Position numbers and translations under genes: made by a program. A DNA stretch of 64,000 bases. It comes from Chalciporus piperatus. Taxonomy: Eukaryota; Basidiomycota; Agaricomycetes; Boletales; Boletaceae. The stretch spans positions 1-64,000 of the forward strand of contig JBBPTG010000055.1 in NCBI GenBank assembly GCA_038093975.1, written 5' to 3'. Shown here in pieces: positions 1-12,772 of the stretch. The stretch's first letter is position 1; the number at the start of each line of letters is the position of its first letter. The notes under the pieces were generated by a model that searched no databases, was not told the origin of the DNA, and saw only the letters and a program-made list of their open reading frames with translations.

Positions 1-8
1 CCTTTCAA

Positions 9-3000
9 ATGTTCTATCTTGCGAATCCGGTGCACGTCATGGAACATGTGATGACCACAGGAAAGGTAGACGGTTATGATCCTCGGTGTCAAGTCTCAGA
101 CAGGGTCACCGGAAACTATAGTCTTCGCCGAGGCTCGGCTGCACTGGACGCCGATGATCCAGTGATCCATGTCGGAGATGTTGAGATCATGAGCGCCGGA
201 GAAATGCTCGAGTACGCTGGCGAGCTGCACGGAATCCACGACACGTCTCGCCATGGCCACAATGCCTTTGTCCGTGGTCGACTTCCCCTCGGTCACGATG
301 AGGCCAAGCATGTCTGCATCGATCTCGAGAAGGATGGTGTCGATTTCTCGGTGGACGACATCAATATCTCCATAGACATCGACAGCCTCATCTGGACCAC
401 CAGAGAGTTCGTCTGCAAGGACAGCATTGGGGTGTACATGTCTCCGATCTATGGAAACAAGCCGGGGATCGCCAAACACAACCACGTTTACGTGGACATC
501 CTGATTCCGCAATCCGACCTTGATCAGCGGGCGTTGGGGGAGCGCACGGAATGGCTTTCGAAGAAGTTCCCCATGAACGCGATCCCTCACACCCTCATCG
601 GTCGAATGGGCTCGGCTTCTGGCCATGATCTCGCCGTTTACATCATGTTTCCTAGGATGATCCATCGCAATCCCGCCAACGGTAGACGAATGAACATGAT
701 GCCACAGGGCGTGTTGGATCCGTTCTGGGAGGAGGTCTTTCTTATGGCCCTGTCGGAACACGCCAAGGACAGCTGGGAGCCCTACATGGATCAGACCCTG
801 GATGAGACCAGATACAAGAGCAGGAATGTGGGACAGAGAGGAGGAGGACGCGGCAGAACATTGCCCCTCTCGAACAGGGCCTTCCTGGACGTTCAGCACT
901 CCATGCGTGACATCATAGAGGACAACCCTGAACTCCTGTCCATGTATGGATCGTTCTTCTTCGTCCTGGAAGGAAAGGGCATCAAACTCTTGACAAAGGA
1001 TGGCCAGGACGGAGTGCATGAAACCCCCGAGGCCGCTCTTCAACGCAACATCTCCAGTCTCGATTGGGTTTCCATGCTCGACCGTAGGAAGGGAGAGCTT
1101 GTCATAGACGTGGGAGTGTCCTTCACTCCCAAATCTGACCAGCCTGTCGTGGGCCTCTGGAGGCTCGACGCTCTCGAAGAGTCCTACGGTGCTGCTGGTT
1201 TCAACAGAGGAACCATCCATCACCAATGCATGCTTTCCAGATATGGTGCACTGCAAGCGGAGATGAATCAAGAACGATGTCTGCAGACCCACGTCGCATT
1301 CAGAAGCACCTACAATCTCTACTATGAGGCCGTTCGAACCTCAGACAACAAGCCGGTCTTTGCCAAGGACAGCGATGCATACAACCTCATGCCACAATAC
1401 TACAAGGAATGTTCCAGGGCTGTCAAGGTTTTCAAAAAGGCGCAGTCCAGGACATATGGAGTCCGGGACGAATATCGGGTCAGCGGACAGGCTGCACAGA
1501 TTCTGCTGAGGGAAATCATTCCGCGAGTGAGTTCCCCTCACCGGTTCTCCCTTCAACTGCCTTGTCTGAACCGCAGATCGGATCTCAGGCTAAGAGATAC
1601 ATGCGGTGGAACCCGGTCCTTTGGATCCCATCCAAAGTCTGATTTGGGTTCTTGGCCCGGAGGGTGCTAGAAGTCCAGCGCACCCAGATGGCCCTATGCA
1701 GACGAAACCCACCCAACCTGGGCATCATGACCGGCGTCCTGAATCACATGTTGCGCTGTGTCACATCCACTCCCATCATCTACGACAATCATGTTCGAGA
1801 ATCGCTGGCCCTCCTCGAATATCGGAACGTGCTGGAGACGGCCAACATGTTTTTCTTGCAGGATCTTTGGATCGACATGGATCCCTGTCTTGACGCTCTT
1901 CAGGACTTCGACGACGTCTATGTGTTGGCTCTTATGGGTGCCAATGCGAAGGCACGACGGGACAAGGCCCTTGCCACGAGAAACCGCGCCGTCCAAGATC
2001 CCTTTGATCAAACGGTCATGTTTCCCATTGGTGCCAACCCTACCTGGAGTGCATTGAAGCAAGCCATTGCGAACAATCCCGGTCTCATGTTGAAGAATTG
2101 GTCTTTCTCAAGCAGGTTCTATGGTACTCCACTGTTTGTGGCGCGTCTGTTCTGCAACTTTACGACACAGATGTGGATGATGGTGGTGGACGAGGCCTTC
2201 AAAGCCATCGTTCCTGCACCCAACTCCTTGCATGACGCCATGCGATGCTGGACGGTCATCAGCGTGGACGACACCCTGCGAGACGCTGTCTTTGAAGCTT
2301 CCAACATTGGGCTGGAGAATGCACAGGGCACCACCCACGGACGGCAAGGCCCCAAATCCATGTCTTTTTCAGATCGCCTGGAGATCTACTTTCCTTCTCC
2401 AGACAGCAGCGCCGTCCATGATGGCTCCATCTGGATGGTCTTCTGGAAGAACAATGGATACATCAGGGAGTATCATGACCACCTGAGCGACAGAGACGAA
2501 CACCAGCGGTTCCAGGTCAATGATGCCCTTGCTGATATCTTCTCAGCACTGCAGTGCCTTCCTGCCAGCCAGAAAATGACGAAGAAGACCAAAGGAAACG
2601 TCTGGAAGGTACAACAGGGCACCTACGTGTTCTTCACCAATCCCAAGTTCTACAAGATTGAAAGCTTGGGAAAGGAGACCAGACAGACGCGAACACAAGT
2701 CGCCCACCGTCCTGGTCGTGGCATCAAGTCGAGAAAGGTCTTGGAAGAGGATTTATGGAGATCGAGCGGCTTCGATGGCCTGGCCAGCAAGAAAGATGAG
2801 ACAGACAGGCAGAAGAGACGAAAGCTGCAACAGAGACTCGGACGTTCTGCTGCAATGAACAACAAAAGAAAGGCGCCACCACCACCACAAAAGAAGACCT
2901 TTCTGACAAAGCCTGCAGAGAGTGACAACAGGCTTGAATTAAAGGTGAAGAAGAACACGAGAACTGCAAAAGAAAAGGCTGGTCCATGCTTAGGAATGAA

Positions 3001-3100
3001 GCGAAAGGTAGAGGGTTATTTGCATTCTGAGAGCGATGAAGACCCATCGGAAGAAGAAGAAGAAGAGGATGAGGATGAGGACGAGGAGGACGAGGATTAG
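9..3100 (+). CDS. Uncharacterised two-exon protein, 5' end possibly outside window
   Basis: I do not recognise this family. The first open segment runs from ATG 9 to about 1526, where a GTGAGT donor follows a codon boundary. The second runs in one frame to the stop at 3100. A 50-nt intron (1527–1576) gives a reading frame that meets a TGA at 1640–1642; an intron 1527–1678 avoids it. Protein-like residues on both sides of that TGA favour a nonsense mutation, but both models are possible. The C-terminal part is lysine/arginine-rich and ends in a run of glutamate and aspartate, as in nuclear or chromatin proteins. No transposase, helicase or nuclease motif was found. The tandem array begins 70 bp downstream. 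Coding status is fairly sure; function is unknown. Confidence 0.6.
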
Positions 3101-3172
3101 TATAGTATAGAGTGGTATCTTTGTTCGGTGTTCTAGAATCTATCTTGCCTCACTCAGAGAGCAGTGTTCCCA

Positions 3173-4260
3173 CTATTGTTCAATGATTTCTGGATGATGG
3201 TCAAGCTGTCCAAGCTTCTAGCAATTATCTCGAGTAAACATACCCCTTCCCCTGTCAATGATCACAAGAAATTAATTCAGCCAGGCATTCATATGATTTG
3301 GAAACATGTTCCCAATGGTTTATCAACTCTTTGAATAGATTGGTAACAATTCCGAGACCATCCAGATTGTTTCTCGTGGTATTCTGAGATTCATTCTCTC
3401 TCCTCCTAAGGACTGATTTTTCTAGACCTCCAGAAGGATGCCAGGGACCTGAAAGGACTTGTCTCTACTGTTGTTCAATTCTCCCTAGATGATGGCAAAG
3501 CCCTCTAAGCTTCTACTATTTATTTCGAGGCTCTGTCCAAAACCCCCTCCTCACAATGAATTAATTCAGACAAGCATTCTCATGACCTGGAAACATGTTC
3601 CCAAGGGTTTATCAACCCTACAAATCTATTGGTAACAATCCTGAGACCATCCAGATTTTTCTTGATGGTGTTCTGGAATCCATCTCCTCCTCCCCCCCAA
3701 AACCGATTTTTCTAGCGCTCCTGAAGGATGCTAGGGACCTGAAAAGACTTGTCCCTACTGTTGTTTAACCCTCTTAGGACGATGGCAAAGCCCTCTAAGC
3801 TCCTGCTATTTATTTCGAGTCTTCATGCATACCTCCTCCCCCCTGCCAATGATCACAAGAAATTAATTCAGCCAGGCATTCCCATGACCTGAGAACATGT
3901 TCCCAAGGGTTTATCAACCATCTGAATCCATTGGTAACAATCCCGAGACCATTCAGATTTTTCTTGATGGTGTTCTGGAATTCAGCCCCTCCCCCCCAAA
4001 ACCGATTTTTCTAGAGCTCCAGAAGGATGCTAGGGACCTGGGTAGACCTGTTCCTACCGTTCTTCAACCCTCTGAAGACGATGGCAAAGCTCCCTGAGCT
4101 CCTGCTATTTATTTCGAGGCTCTGTCCAAAACCCTCCCCCCTCCCTTTTCAAGACATGTACGAATTAATTCGACCAAGCGTCCCTATGGTCTGGAAACAT
4201 TATTCCGGGGGTTTCTCGACCCTCTGAATCCATTGGTAACACTTCTGAGACCCCACGTAT
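3173..4260. repeat. Tandem array of ~295-bp units, about 3.7 copies
   Basis: Four recognisable unit starts lie at about 3173, 3465, 3755 and 4054, giving spacings of roughly 292, 290 and 299 bp. Shared landmarks in each unit include CATGTTCCCAA-type, CTATTTATTTCGAG-type and GATTTTTCTAG-type stretches. Units differ by scattered substitutions and small indels, so the array is not newly formed. Short open frames inside it follow the repeat and are not genes. Confidence 0.9.
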
Positions 4261-4425
4261 TTATTTCGTGTCGATATCAACATATGTCCCCATACCACCT
4301 TGTTTGATTTTTATCTCGAGAACGAGACCACGGATTTTCATGATTGTTAGCTCAAAATGATCCCACAGATGTGCTCTATCCAGCCCCACAAACAGATTCC
4401 ACAAATAAAAAATTGACTTTGTATC

Positions 4426-7102
4426 TTAATTCCAGGATGACCATATAAGTTTCTGCTGTTTTGCTACATTCATGACAGCGGTCCGGATCATCTGCTGGAT
4501 ATCATGATAGAGAGGGTTGGACATGGCACGGCGACGTTGATAGCGATAAGAGGAAAAGATGAGATGGGCGGAACAAACGAGCGAAGAGATCTGTTCAGAA
4601 AGCGAGAGCTTGACATTGGTGTATGGCTTGAGCAGCCGCTCGAGTATACATCCAAGGAGGTGAAGGGAGCAGAAGTCACTGGTAATGTTTGGATCGGGAA
4701 TAGAGCCTTCGGGAGTAAACGGAGCTTGTGCGGGATCGATGCGGCTCAGCGAAATGACCGCTTTCATGAGTTCAATGGCACGAGGGACGTCCTGGGGATC
4801 ATCAGGATATAGTAGCTTCACCGCTTTGTCGTGATCAACGCCGTCCAAGAGGGAAAGATACCGCTCAAGTTTCGTAGCGTTTATGCAATGCCCGTCAATA
4901 TATGAACCTTGACGAGAGCGCAAGAGTGTGCAGATTCCTGCTCAAATAGTTAGATTAGTATTTCATCCCGAGAGATTCACTTACGCTTGAAAACGTGCTT
5001 GTAATCAAAGTCTAAAGTAACGTAGCCATTGCTTGTCATGAGATTGAGTCCTGGGCAGTTGGACAACACTGGATAGAGTGGCGATGTGATTGGAAGCTTG
5101 ACTTTCATGAATACTTTGTACCCTCCTTTACGGCGAGTCGCATCGCCATCCGTTGCGAATGAGAAAATAGGCCCAACCTTGGATGTCGCTCCTGCTGCTA
5201 CATACGCGTCCATTACAACATCAAAAATGAACTCCATATCTGTATGGTCTTCCATCTTGCATGTTGGCGCAGCGAGAATCGGATAGATGCCATCTTCTCC
5301 AAAGACATGGACCCCGACAACAGTGACCTCCTTCGCTATATGAATTTTTCCTTCATTTATGGTATTCGCGAGATGGAGGACACCAGTATAGGTGTTGAGA
5401 GTGAGATCGGCATGATAGGAATGGAGCCAACAGGTTCCACCAACAGAGTTGAGTTTCGGAAGGTAGACAGCTGCTTCTTCAAGGGCAGTCTCGTCAATAA
5501 GCAAGCTGACACCACGACAAGGGGGGGAAGATTCAAGTTGAGAGCGAGGAGTAAGGATAACATTCTGAATGTTCTCCTTGATTGTATCGAGCGAGATTCG
5601 ACCAATTGTAGGAGTGAGTTTGACGAAGGAAAGTTTCTTCGTCAATGTCGTAAGTGATGGAAGACCGAGACGACGGCTGAGAGCATAGAGTAGATTGCCC
5701 CCGCCTAACCGATAGATGAGCAATGCAAGGTCATTGGCTTCCTTGCTATGTCCGCGAGGGCGATAAGCTCGCTCAAGCCCATCTTCAATCATTCGGAGAA
5801 TGCCCCGTATACCCGCACCATTCTTGAGTGCAGTCGATAGCATGTGTCGTAGCCATGGAACATCAGCTTGCGACAAGGCAACAACGAGGGAGGAATGGTC
5901 CTCGAGTGACATGAGCAAACGCTGGATTTTTCGCTTATTGTTGAGACCCTGGATCAAATTTAGTTTATAAAGTTTATTAGCGGATTAGAACTGTGACGCA
6001 CATGAAGCTTGAGGTCATTGACAACCTTGTGGCTCTCGTCAAGGCGAGAAATGAGTTGAACAGGTGTGAGGAGGGTATACCGAGTATGGGGTTTGCTTTC
6101 TTTAGCATTCGTAAGGAGAGCATGAATCTGGGGGTACAAGCGTGTGCACGGATGGCAAATATGGCCATCAGATGTGAACTGGTAACAGTCTTGACTGTAC
6201 GCAGTCAGGACATCCTTCGAAATCGAGACATTGAAATCCAGCTGATCATGACCCTCGCAAGTGCGCAGCCACGGAAAGTTGGCAGCAAGGCTTGTGCCAG
6301 GACTGACCGGCCAGTCCTCATCAGTCATGATGAATCCCGGACAAGGACGGAGGGTGTAGTCAGTGCTGATAATGAAGCAACTGAGTCAAGAGAGTGAGAC
6401 TCAGACACAAGTAAATTACCTGATTGAATTTGCGATGCCGGGGGTGGATGAAGGGGTGGATTCGAGGCGAGAGGTTGTAGAAGTCGAGGAACTGCGAGAG
6501 GGAAATGCAGAGACGAGTGTTTTGCGTGTTTCAGCGAGCGCTTTCGTTGTGTTGTTCGTGCAAGTCCGTTTGCCCCAGTGCGTTTCGAGAGTCGTGAATT
6601 GGCCTTTCGTGGTGAGAGCAATACGAGAGCGAATGCCAGTTTTGACCCAGCAACCCTCTGGACAGTGTAACTCCCAAGTGTCCTTGTCGTTAACTCGAGC
6701 CTCGAGTTCACCGCACTGGTATAGTGCGAGGAAAGCTTGGGAGGTGGCCTCACGGAGGAGTCGTGTCTTCTCGTCAGGATCAAGCGAGAGTGGCTGTGTT
6801 TCCGAGAACAGTAGGCTCGGCTGTGGTGCTGGCTGATTGACGAGCGAGAACGAGGCTGAATGAAGTGATACAGAGCTTGCTTCTGCACGAATTGAGCTGT
6901 GATGGCTCGGATCTGCTTGCTGGTTATAAAATGATGATGTGCTTGGAGATAAGGATGGATTAAGTGTGTTTTCTGCGAAGTTATAAGTTGAATATAGTGG
7001 CCAGCCGCGAAGTTCAAGAGCATTGATTAATGATTGGGTATGGGGAGCATCCGAAACGAGGGAATCTTGGGAATCAGAATCAAAATAAAAGGCTGTATCC
7101 AT
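4426..7102 (-). CDS. P-element/THAP9-like transposase, 840 aa, C-terminally short
   Basis: Four exons join in frame: 7102–6420, 6365–6002, 5948–4985 and 4937–4426. All introns are GT–AG and 47–54 nt, and the exons total 841 codons. The start is ATG 7102. The N-terminal third is Ser-rich and holds a Cys/His cluster (CPEGC followed by H and C) that may be a DNA-binding zinc site. The core shows LLIDETALEE, then FATDGDATRR, then DFDYKHVFKR. These resemble the RNase H-like acidic motifs and the conserved histidine region of P-element transposases in mushroom genomes. The protein ends soon after NVAKQQK, before the region expected to carry the last catalytic acid, so it may be inactive. Family assignment comes from remembered family patterns, not a search. 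Confidence 0.65.
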
Positions 7103-9207
7103 TGTGATGTCCGAATTGCATGCAGGAGGTATGTGTGAATGAATGTACAATGCTGTCAAAGGTCCATAGGTACAGTGGGATGTGAACGAGTGGGATCAAG
7201 AGACGACTCGGACGCGCCATCATTGAACGCGCTGTACACGGTGTGACGACCGCGATATCATTACGATATTTTTTTTGAATGATATAACCCCGATATCGTG
7301 AGCTTATGGCACTGACAACTTCTGCGTGATAGCACCCGGTCATCGAGTGCATATATCATACAGATATCTGTCACTGATATTGTAATGAGCTCTCCAGCAA
7401 AGCATCAGCATGATATTGTTGAAATTTTGTTCGACTACTATCTCATACCTCGGGCAACGAGGTTACACATTCTCTCGAGCAAGGCAATTGGGACTCAGAA
7501 TGAGATGTAGTAGAAGATAGTTGAATTGCATGCCAATCAAAGGTATGTACAAGGGTTCTAAGTACTGGTAGCTATCCACGGCATACCACTAGGGTCCAGA
7601 GGGACGAGGATGCGGGATTATCGGGTTTGTGGTTGCGGGAACGGAGTGGGGGTGGTGTGGGATGCAGCTGCACATGAGCCAGGTATACGAGGAAGTGATG
7701 GAGGACGAGAGTCCAAGAGACAGCGCTGGTTGGTCATGGTCGTGGGTGGAGGCACCTGAAATGTCGAACGAAAAAAATCTGTCAGTATGGAAATGGTAAA
7801 CGAATAAACATACCACGGGATCTGCTGCTTGGAAGCTCGAATCTCTTGCAATTCCTTCAGTGTTCATTGAGGAGTGTTGGGGCGGGATGTCGAAGTGGAA
7901 CGAAGAAGAGACTTGACAAGGTATAAACAAACACGAGTACATACTTAGTACTTAGCTTTACTTTGTTTAGTAATTTGAGACTTAGAAAAAATCACATTTC
8001 GGCTTCGCGGTACCAATTCACGATGTCCGTTGTATGTCTGTATGATATTGATGCGATATCGACACTAGAGCTTCAGCTGAGATCTGCCCTGAGAAGGTCC
8101 TGATATTTTCGTAAATTGTCATTACGACCTATGGCAGATATTCCGTGAATGTCCGTGGGATCTCACGAAAATATGTTTCGCACAACCCCAGTGCGCGGTC
8201 TCGGCCGTTTTACGGTGTAGGAGTTCGAGCATTCACGAGCAGTGTGCGGCAAGGCCGGGCCGCCCGAAAATGGGGATTCTAACCTGGCCGCGTCAGTGGT
8301 CACTATTGCGACTAAGAGGATACTCGCCTTGAGAATGCGGAAGTGGCAAACTAATGTGACAGCCTGGTACTTACAATGAGCGAACACTCCGAAACGCATG
8401 ATGAATTGAGTTCGGTCCTCGGATACCTGGCGAAATAGACTGAATTAGAAACGATCGGCTCCACCCCGATGCCATGTACCAACACAGGCTTATTGATACC
8501 GTTTATTGGGATACTGTAGTCATATTAATATCGATCACACTGCTTAGTGAAGAACTGATACACGGCTTCAAATATACTCCACATGAGATTTGCACCTCGG
8601 ACATTCACTGAGAACCGACCCGAATCAAACCTTGTGCAAAGAACAAGATACAAGTGTACTCCCCTGAAGAGTTATACAGAGACTTGAAGCTTGATAATAC
8701 AACGCAACGATATGCATGCTGTGTGGGTCGCCATCTTCAGATGAAAATCCCGAGGTTTACCTTCAGACTCTGGAGGCCCGCTTCACCCAAAACGAGGTCT
8801 GAATCGTTTGCGCAAATATGCATCATGCATGGGGTGTGAGACGGACTAACTTTGGCCTACCTCATGGGCAGATTTGACGGAAGAGAATGGGACCCGGAGA
8901 AATGCTTGGGACGACAAGGATCTCCCCGTAAGGAGGAAGGAGTCATCCCGGAACAGGGTGGTCCACGTCCAAAATGAAAGTTCTCTCCCGGGGTGGGTAT
9001 CTCCCAACTCACATGCATCTATATATTTTTGTCAGAAATTAGAACAGCTATTTCCTTCGAAAAGCACTCTTGCGGCTGCGGTGGAAGAACTCCCCTTTCG
9101 GAAGTCGGAGTGGCTGCCAAAACGCGCTCGGTCACGGTCACGCCCTTCGATTGCAATGTGTGACCGTCACACGCCTGTCGCGTCTTGACTTTAGCGTTCA
9201 TTAGGAC
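7103..9207. other. Intergenic, no convincing gene
   Basis: Short low-complexity open frames on the minus strand (7589–7942, 8163–8399) lack family resemblance and good starts. AT-rich GATATC/GATATT-type words recur at 7250–7400 and 8040–8160, which may be remains of the flanks of the neighbouring transposon, but no clear terminal inverted repeat was found. Confidence 0.5.
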
Positions 9208-10602
9208 ATGGTCCGTGCAGGTCCCAGCAGGTCCCAGAGATCACAAAGAGAGCCTCAGGCCTCTCAATCCCAGTCACAGCGACCAGCTCGTCGTGGACGG
9301 AGAGCAGCGGAAGAAGAAAGCAATGGCGACGGTGAGCAGGACGGAGAGGGGGAACAGGAGGACATGGACATGGATCTTGACCTCAACGGAACGCAGGCGA
9401 AAAGAACGGATACCGATGCAGTGAGTGCATTGTTGGAGATTACGACTCACCATATTCATGCTGTGCCATCAGAGCTTCGAGAAGAAAGCAAATGATTTAG
9501 TCAGGCTCGCGCTCTTCAACGAACAAAAACGATTGCCCCTGCGTCGCGACGATATCAACAAAAGAGGTAATTACTTTGTGTATAGTGCTTCTGATAACTC
9601 ATCCAGGGTAATAGTGCTTGGCTCGAATACGCGTTCTTTCAATACCGTTTTAGAAGCGGCACAGAAGATCCTGCGGAAGACCTTCGCGATGGAACTCGTA
9701 GAGCTCCAGGCGCGTAATTATCGCGAAGAAGATCCTACTGAAGATCTCCAAAATGCCACTGGCGTGAAGAGAAAAGGTAACCCATTCGTTTCGTCCAACA
9801 AGTGCAACCATCAATATCCCTCACTCAACTCTATTAGCTGCCGCCGCTGGCTCTAAGACGTACATTCTACGTTCCATCCTCGATGAGGCCATCATCGAGC
9901 ATGCAGCTCAATCCGACGAACGTCTTCTTGAGGAAGAAATCGCCCAAGATCCCGACGACGATGACGATGAAGACATGCCTCGAAACTACGGAAGCGTCAT
10001 CTCATGGAGTACCTCTGATCAACTTGGCGCTCTTGGTCTGCTTCACGTGATTTTAGCGCTGATCCTTGTCAACGGAAGATCCATCTCTGACGGTTTGTAT
10101 TGTTCTTGACATGTTGTCAGGGGCTTGCTGACCTTATTGAACAGCGGATCTCAGAGCCAACTTAAAACGGCTGCGTATTTCTTCGAGTGGCACTGCGCCC
10201 ACGAATGCCCAGTCGACGCAGAAGGCAATGCCTATTGACACTTTTCTGGCTCAGCTCATGCGGCAAGGTTATATCGACCGGATACGTATCGGCGATACCA
10301 AAGTCGCAGGCAAACGTGGTCGTGTCTCCGCCACACAAGCAAGCGCAGATGACGCTGCACCACATGAATGGCGCTGGGCAAGCAGAGCGCACAGCGAGAT
10401 CGGCGAAAAAGCTATAGCAGCCTTCGTTGCGGAATTCATGATTGGTCGTACAGAGGAGGACGCTGATGACGATGAAGAAGACGAGCGACCTGCTCGTGGG
10501 CGCGGAAAGCAAAAACAGAAAGAAGATGCTGGAAAGAAATTGGAAATCACGGTGAAGGCAATCGAGAGAGCTGCTGGAGGAAATTTGGCGGACATCAAGT
10601 AA
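9208..10602 (+). CDS. NSE3: NSE3/MAGE-domain subunit of the SMC5/6 complex
   Basis: Five exons (9208–9420, 9473–9566, 9615–9776, 9838–10092, 10145–10602) join without frame loss to give 393 residues. Introns are 48–61 nt. The second intron uses the acceptor at 9614; the nearer AG at 9606 would cause a stop. NSE3 binds NSE1 and NSE4 and DNA in the SMC5/6 complex, which acts in DNA repair and recombination in the nucleus. The MAGE winged-helix region begins near residue 72, with LVRLALFNEQ, an RSFNTVLEAAQ helix and AMELVELQ. The second half of the fold follows with GLLHVILALILVNG. Both termini are acidic or Lys/Arg-rich and probably disordered. The gene is convergent with the phospholipase C gene, 100 bp away. 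Confidence 0.85.
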
Positions 10603-10702
10603 CGATGATGCAAATGATGTTATGCGAGCATCCACTGTACTGTTGATACACTACGTCCTTGATGCTAGTAAGTATGATACCATGATTTGATTACTGATCC
10701 TA

Positions 10703-12772
10703 TCATAGATCCTCGTTCGACTCAGTGCACTCCAGGGTGAAATCACACAACAACGATGCTCCAGTGTACTTGCCATGCATGTCCAGCAGTCGTACGAGGT
10801 TCAGCCCAGGAACCAGCTGATTCAAACGAACACAGAAGACCGCCAACTCCTCGTTTTTCAGTATATTGTGCCAACGAATCACTTTCAACCTAGACCTTTG
10901 CTCAACACTGTCATGGCAAAAGATTTCCTAATTCGCTCACCGAAAGAACGCAAGTTCGTCCTCTTCGAACTCCCACGTGAATCCTTCGTTCCACATAATA
11001 TTCACCGAGTTCTGCGGGATCTGCTCGCTGTGGACATGACTGCTCTTCCGTTCCTGCTTGCCGCCATCGAGAAATAAATCGGCGTGACAATATCCAACGA
11101 AATCATGGCCATCGGCGTCACGTGGCACTTCAGGCAGGAATATCTCAGCGACACAGAAAACCCACACCCTTTGAGAACTCACGAGAACTTAGCCCAATAA
11201 TCTGTGCAGTGAACGTCATCAGCTTCCTCTGTCCCGATCCGATTCCCTGAATATCCGGTCGGGCCACCCATCCTTTCGACCCGACGAAGAGCGCCTCGTT
11301 GAGCTGTATACCCTCGTCGTAATGTTGCCAATTAAGACACGCCATGTGTGTCCCACTACGCCACTGCCGAAGTGGGTCTTGGTTCGTGGAATTGACTCGA
11401 AACCCGCTGGGGTATACTCTGCGAAGGTGTTGAGAGGCGCTTTGGACGAGGTCTGTGAGGGCTTTGGGGATGAGAGATTTCATTTGGGGTTCGCCGACGT
11501 TGAGCAGGACGTTTGGTGGGTGAAGCGGACTCTCGAACACTGTTGGGCGGAATCGATGCATTGAACTAGACTGCACAGAAGAGAATGGAGGAGCGGAGGC
11601 GTACCTTTAGAATACCAACCTCCGGGTGGTTTCATGCTTCGAGCGTAGAATCCAAGCTGGGCGAGAGACTCGGAGATCTTGGGGCCAATGCTTGTAGTGT
11701 CAAGCTCGATGCCGTGATCCTCGCTCTGGTATACTATCGGCTCGTCCTCATTCGACTCGTTCGTGACCTGTTCTTCCTGGGACTCGTCGATGGTTTCTCC
11801 CGGATAATATTCCACCTGCGAAAACGTTCGTCAAAACGAGGCGATGGAGCGTTGAGCTATTCAATCGCGGGTGGAACCTACGTACCATGAGGACAATCCG
11901 TCCAAAGAGATCGCGAGGAGTTACCACCTCCCCACTGATCCTCTCAATCTCTCCACGCACCAATTTATCGCCCCAACACTCGTCCATAATCCTCACCAGC
12001 TCATCCTGATGTTCAACAGGAACATGACATTCGAGACTGACGAACACGGGCCACTCGTTCATTCCATTCTCCGCAGGATCCGAATCGGAACTCTTGGTTC
12101 GAGATGGGACGGCGTTCCCGATCGCAGTGCATACGTCGACGAAGGGAACACTCTGGCTGAGCGTGTGTCCGTGCGTGACGACTGGGATACTGTGTTTGGA
12201 CGACCACCAGACGTCGATCTCGACGCACCGCGCGTGATCTTGGAGGACGTGCGTGTATGCCTCTGCAGATGCCCGTCCTAGGACTTGCCACGCAAGTAGG
12301 TACGTGTTATGCGATGTCCTGGTCATCACGCAGTTGACAAGATGTGAGAGCGCAATGTCCGATAGGGCACAAGCCATCGCAACGCCCAGCGACGAGCATC
12401 GAGTATAAGAGTAAGCACTACAGCTTTCTCAAAAGCAGTGGCCACGTACGATATGAAATACTGTTTGAGAGGTAAATCGTCCACTAGAGGTGGAACCCCG
12501 ACAACTGGTTTCCTCAACAGTTCGTCAACGTCCTGGACACATCGGCGTGATGTTTTGCAGTTGAATTCAGACCGAATTGGATACTAAATCAGTGGAGAAC
12601 GGGAGATAGAAAAGCAATGGACTACCTTGTTCTGATTGTTGAGGAACTCGAGCACGGCGGGACTTAGTGTTGGCAGATCATCATGTTCCTCCCGACAAGC
12701 TGAATTGAGGTTGACAGCTGTGTGGATGCCATACCGCGTTGAAGGCACTGGCAATGAGTGCGATTCGTCCAT
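10703..12772 (-). CDS. PLC1: Phosphoinositide-specific phospholipase C (X, Y and C2 domains)
   Basis: Seven exons: 12772–12626, 12583–12450, 12318–11886, 11815–11605, 11539–11183, 11127–10941 and 10889–10703. They join in frame to 551 residues. The enzyme cleaves PI(4,5)P2 to IP3 and diacylglycerol at the membrane. The X domain shows SHNTYLL and THGHTLS, carrying the two catalytic histidines, and EIDVWW. The Y domain shows RVYPSGFR and [10 protein letters not shown] followed by GWVARP. The C-terminal C2 domain contains PRDADGHDF and ends with [10 protein letters not shown]. Before the X domain there are only about 95 residues, so a PH domain and full EF-hands are absent or lie on unrecognised upstream exons. 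The intron before SHNTYL is long (131 nt), while the first is 42 nt. Confidence 0.85.

Noticed and set aside
96..1292. Long minus-strand open frame (398 codons)
   Set aside because: It lies wholly antisense to the better-formed plus-strand gene and shows antisense-type composition.
1527..1576. Treating the TGA at 1640 as proof of a pseudogene
   Set aside because: A longer intron (1527–1678) also restores the frame, so the case is left open.
2650..3047. Ser/Phe-rich minus-strand frames
   Set aside because: They are the antisense of the Lys/Glu-rich tail of the first gene.
9567..9606. 40-nt intron in NSE3 ending at the first AG
   Set aside because: It shifts the frame into an immediate stop; the AG at 9614 keeps the family sequence.
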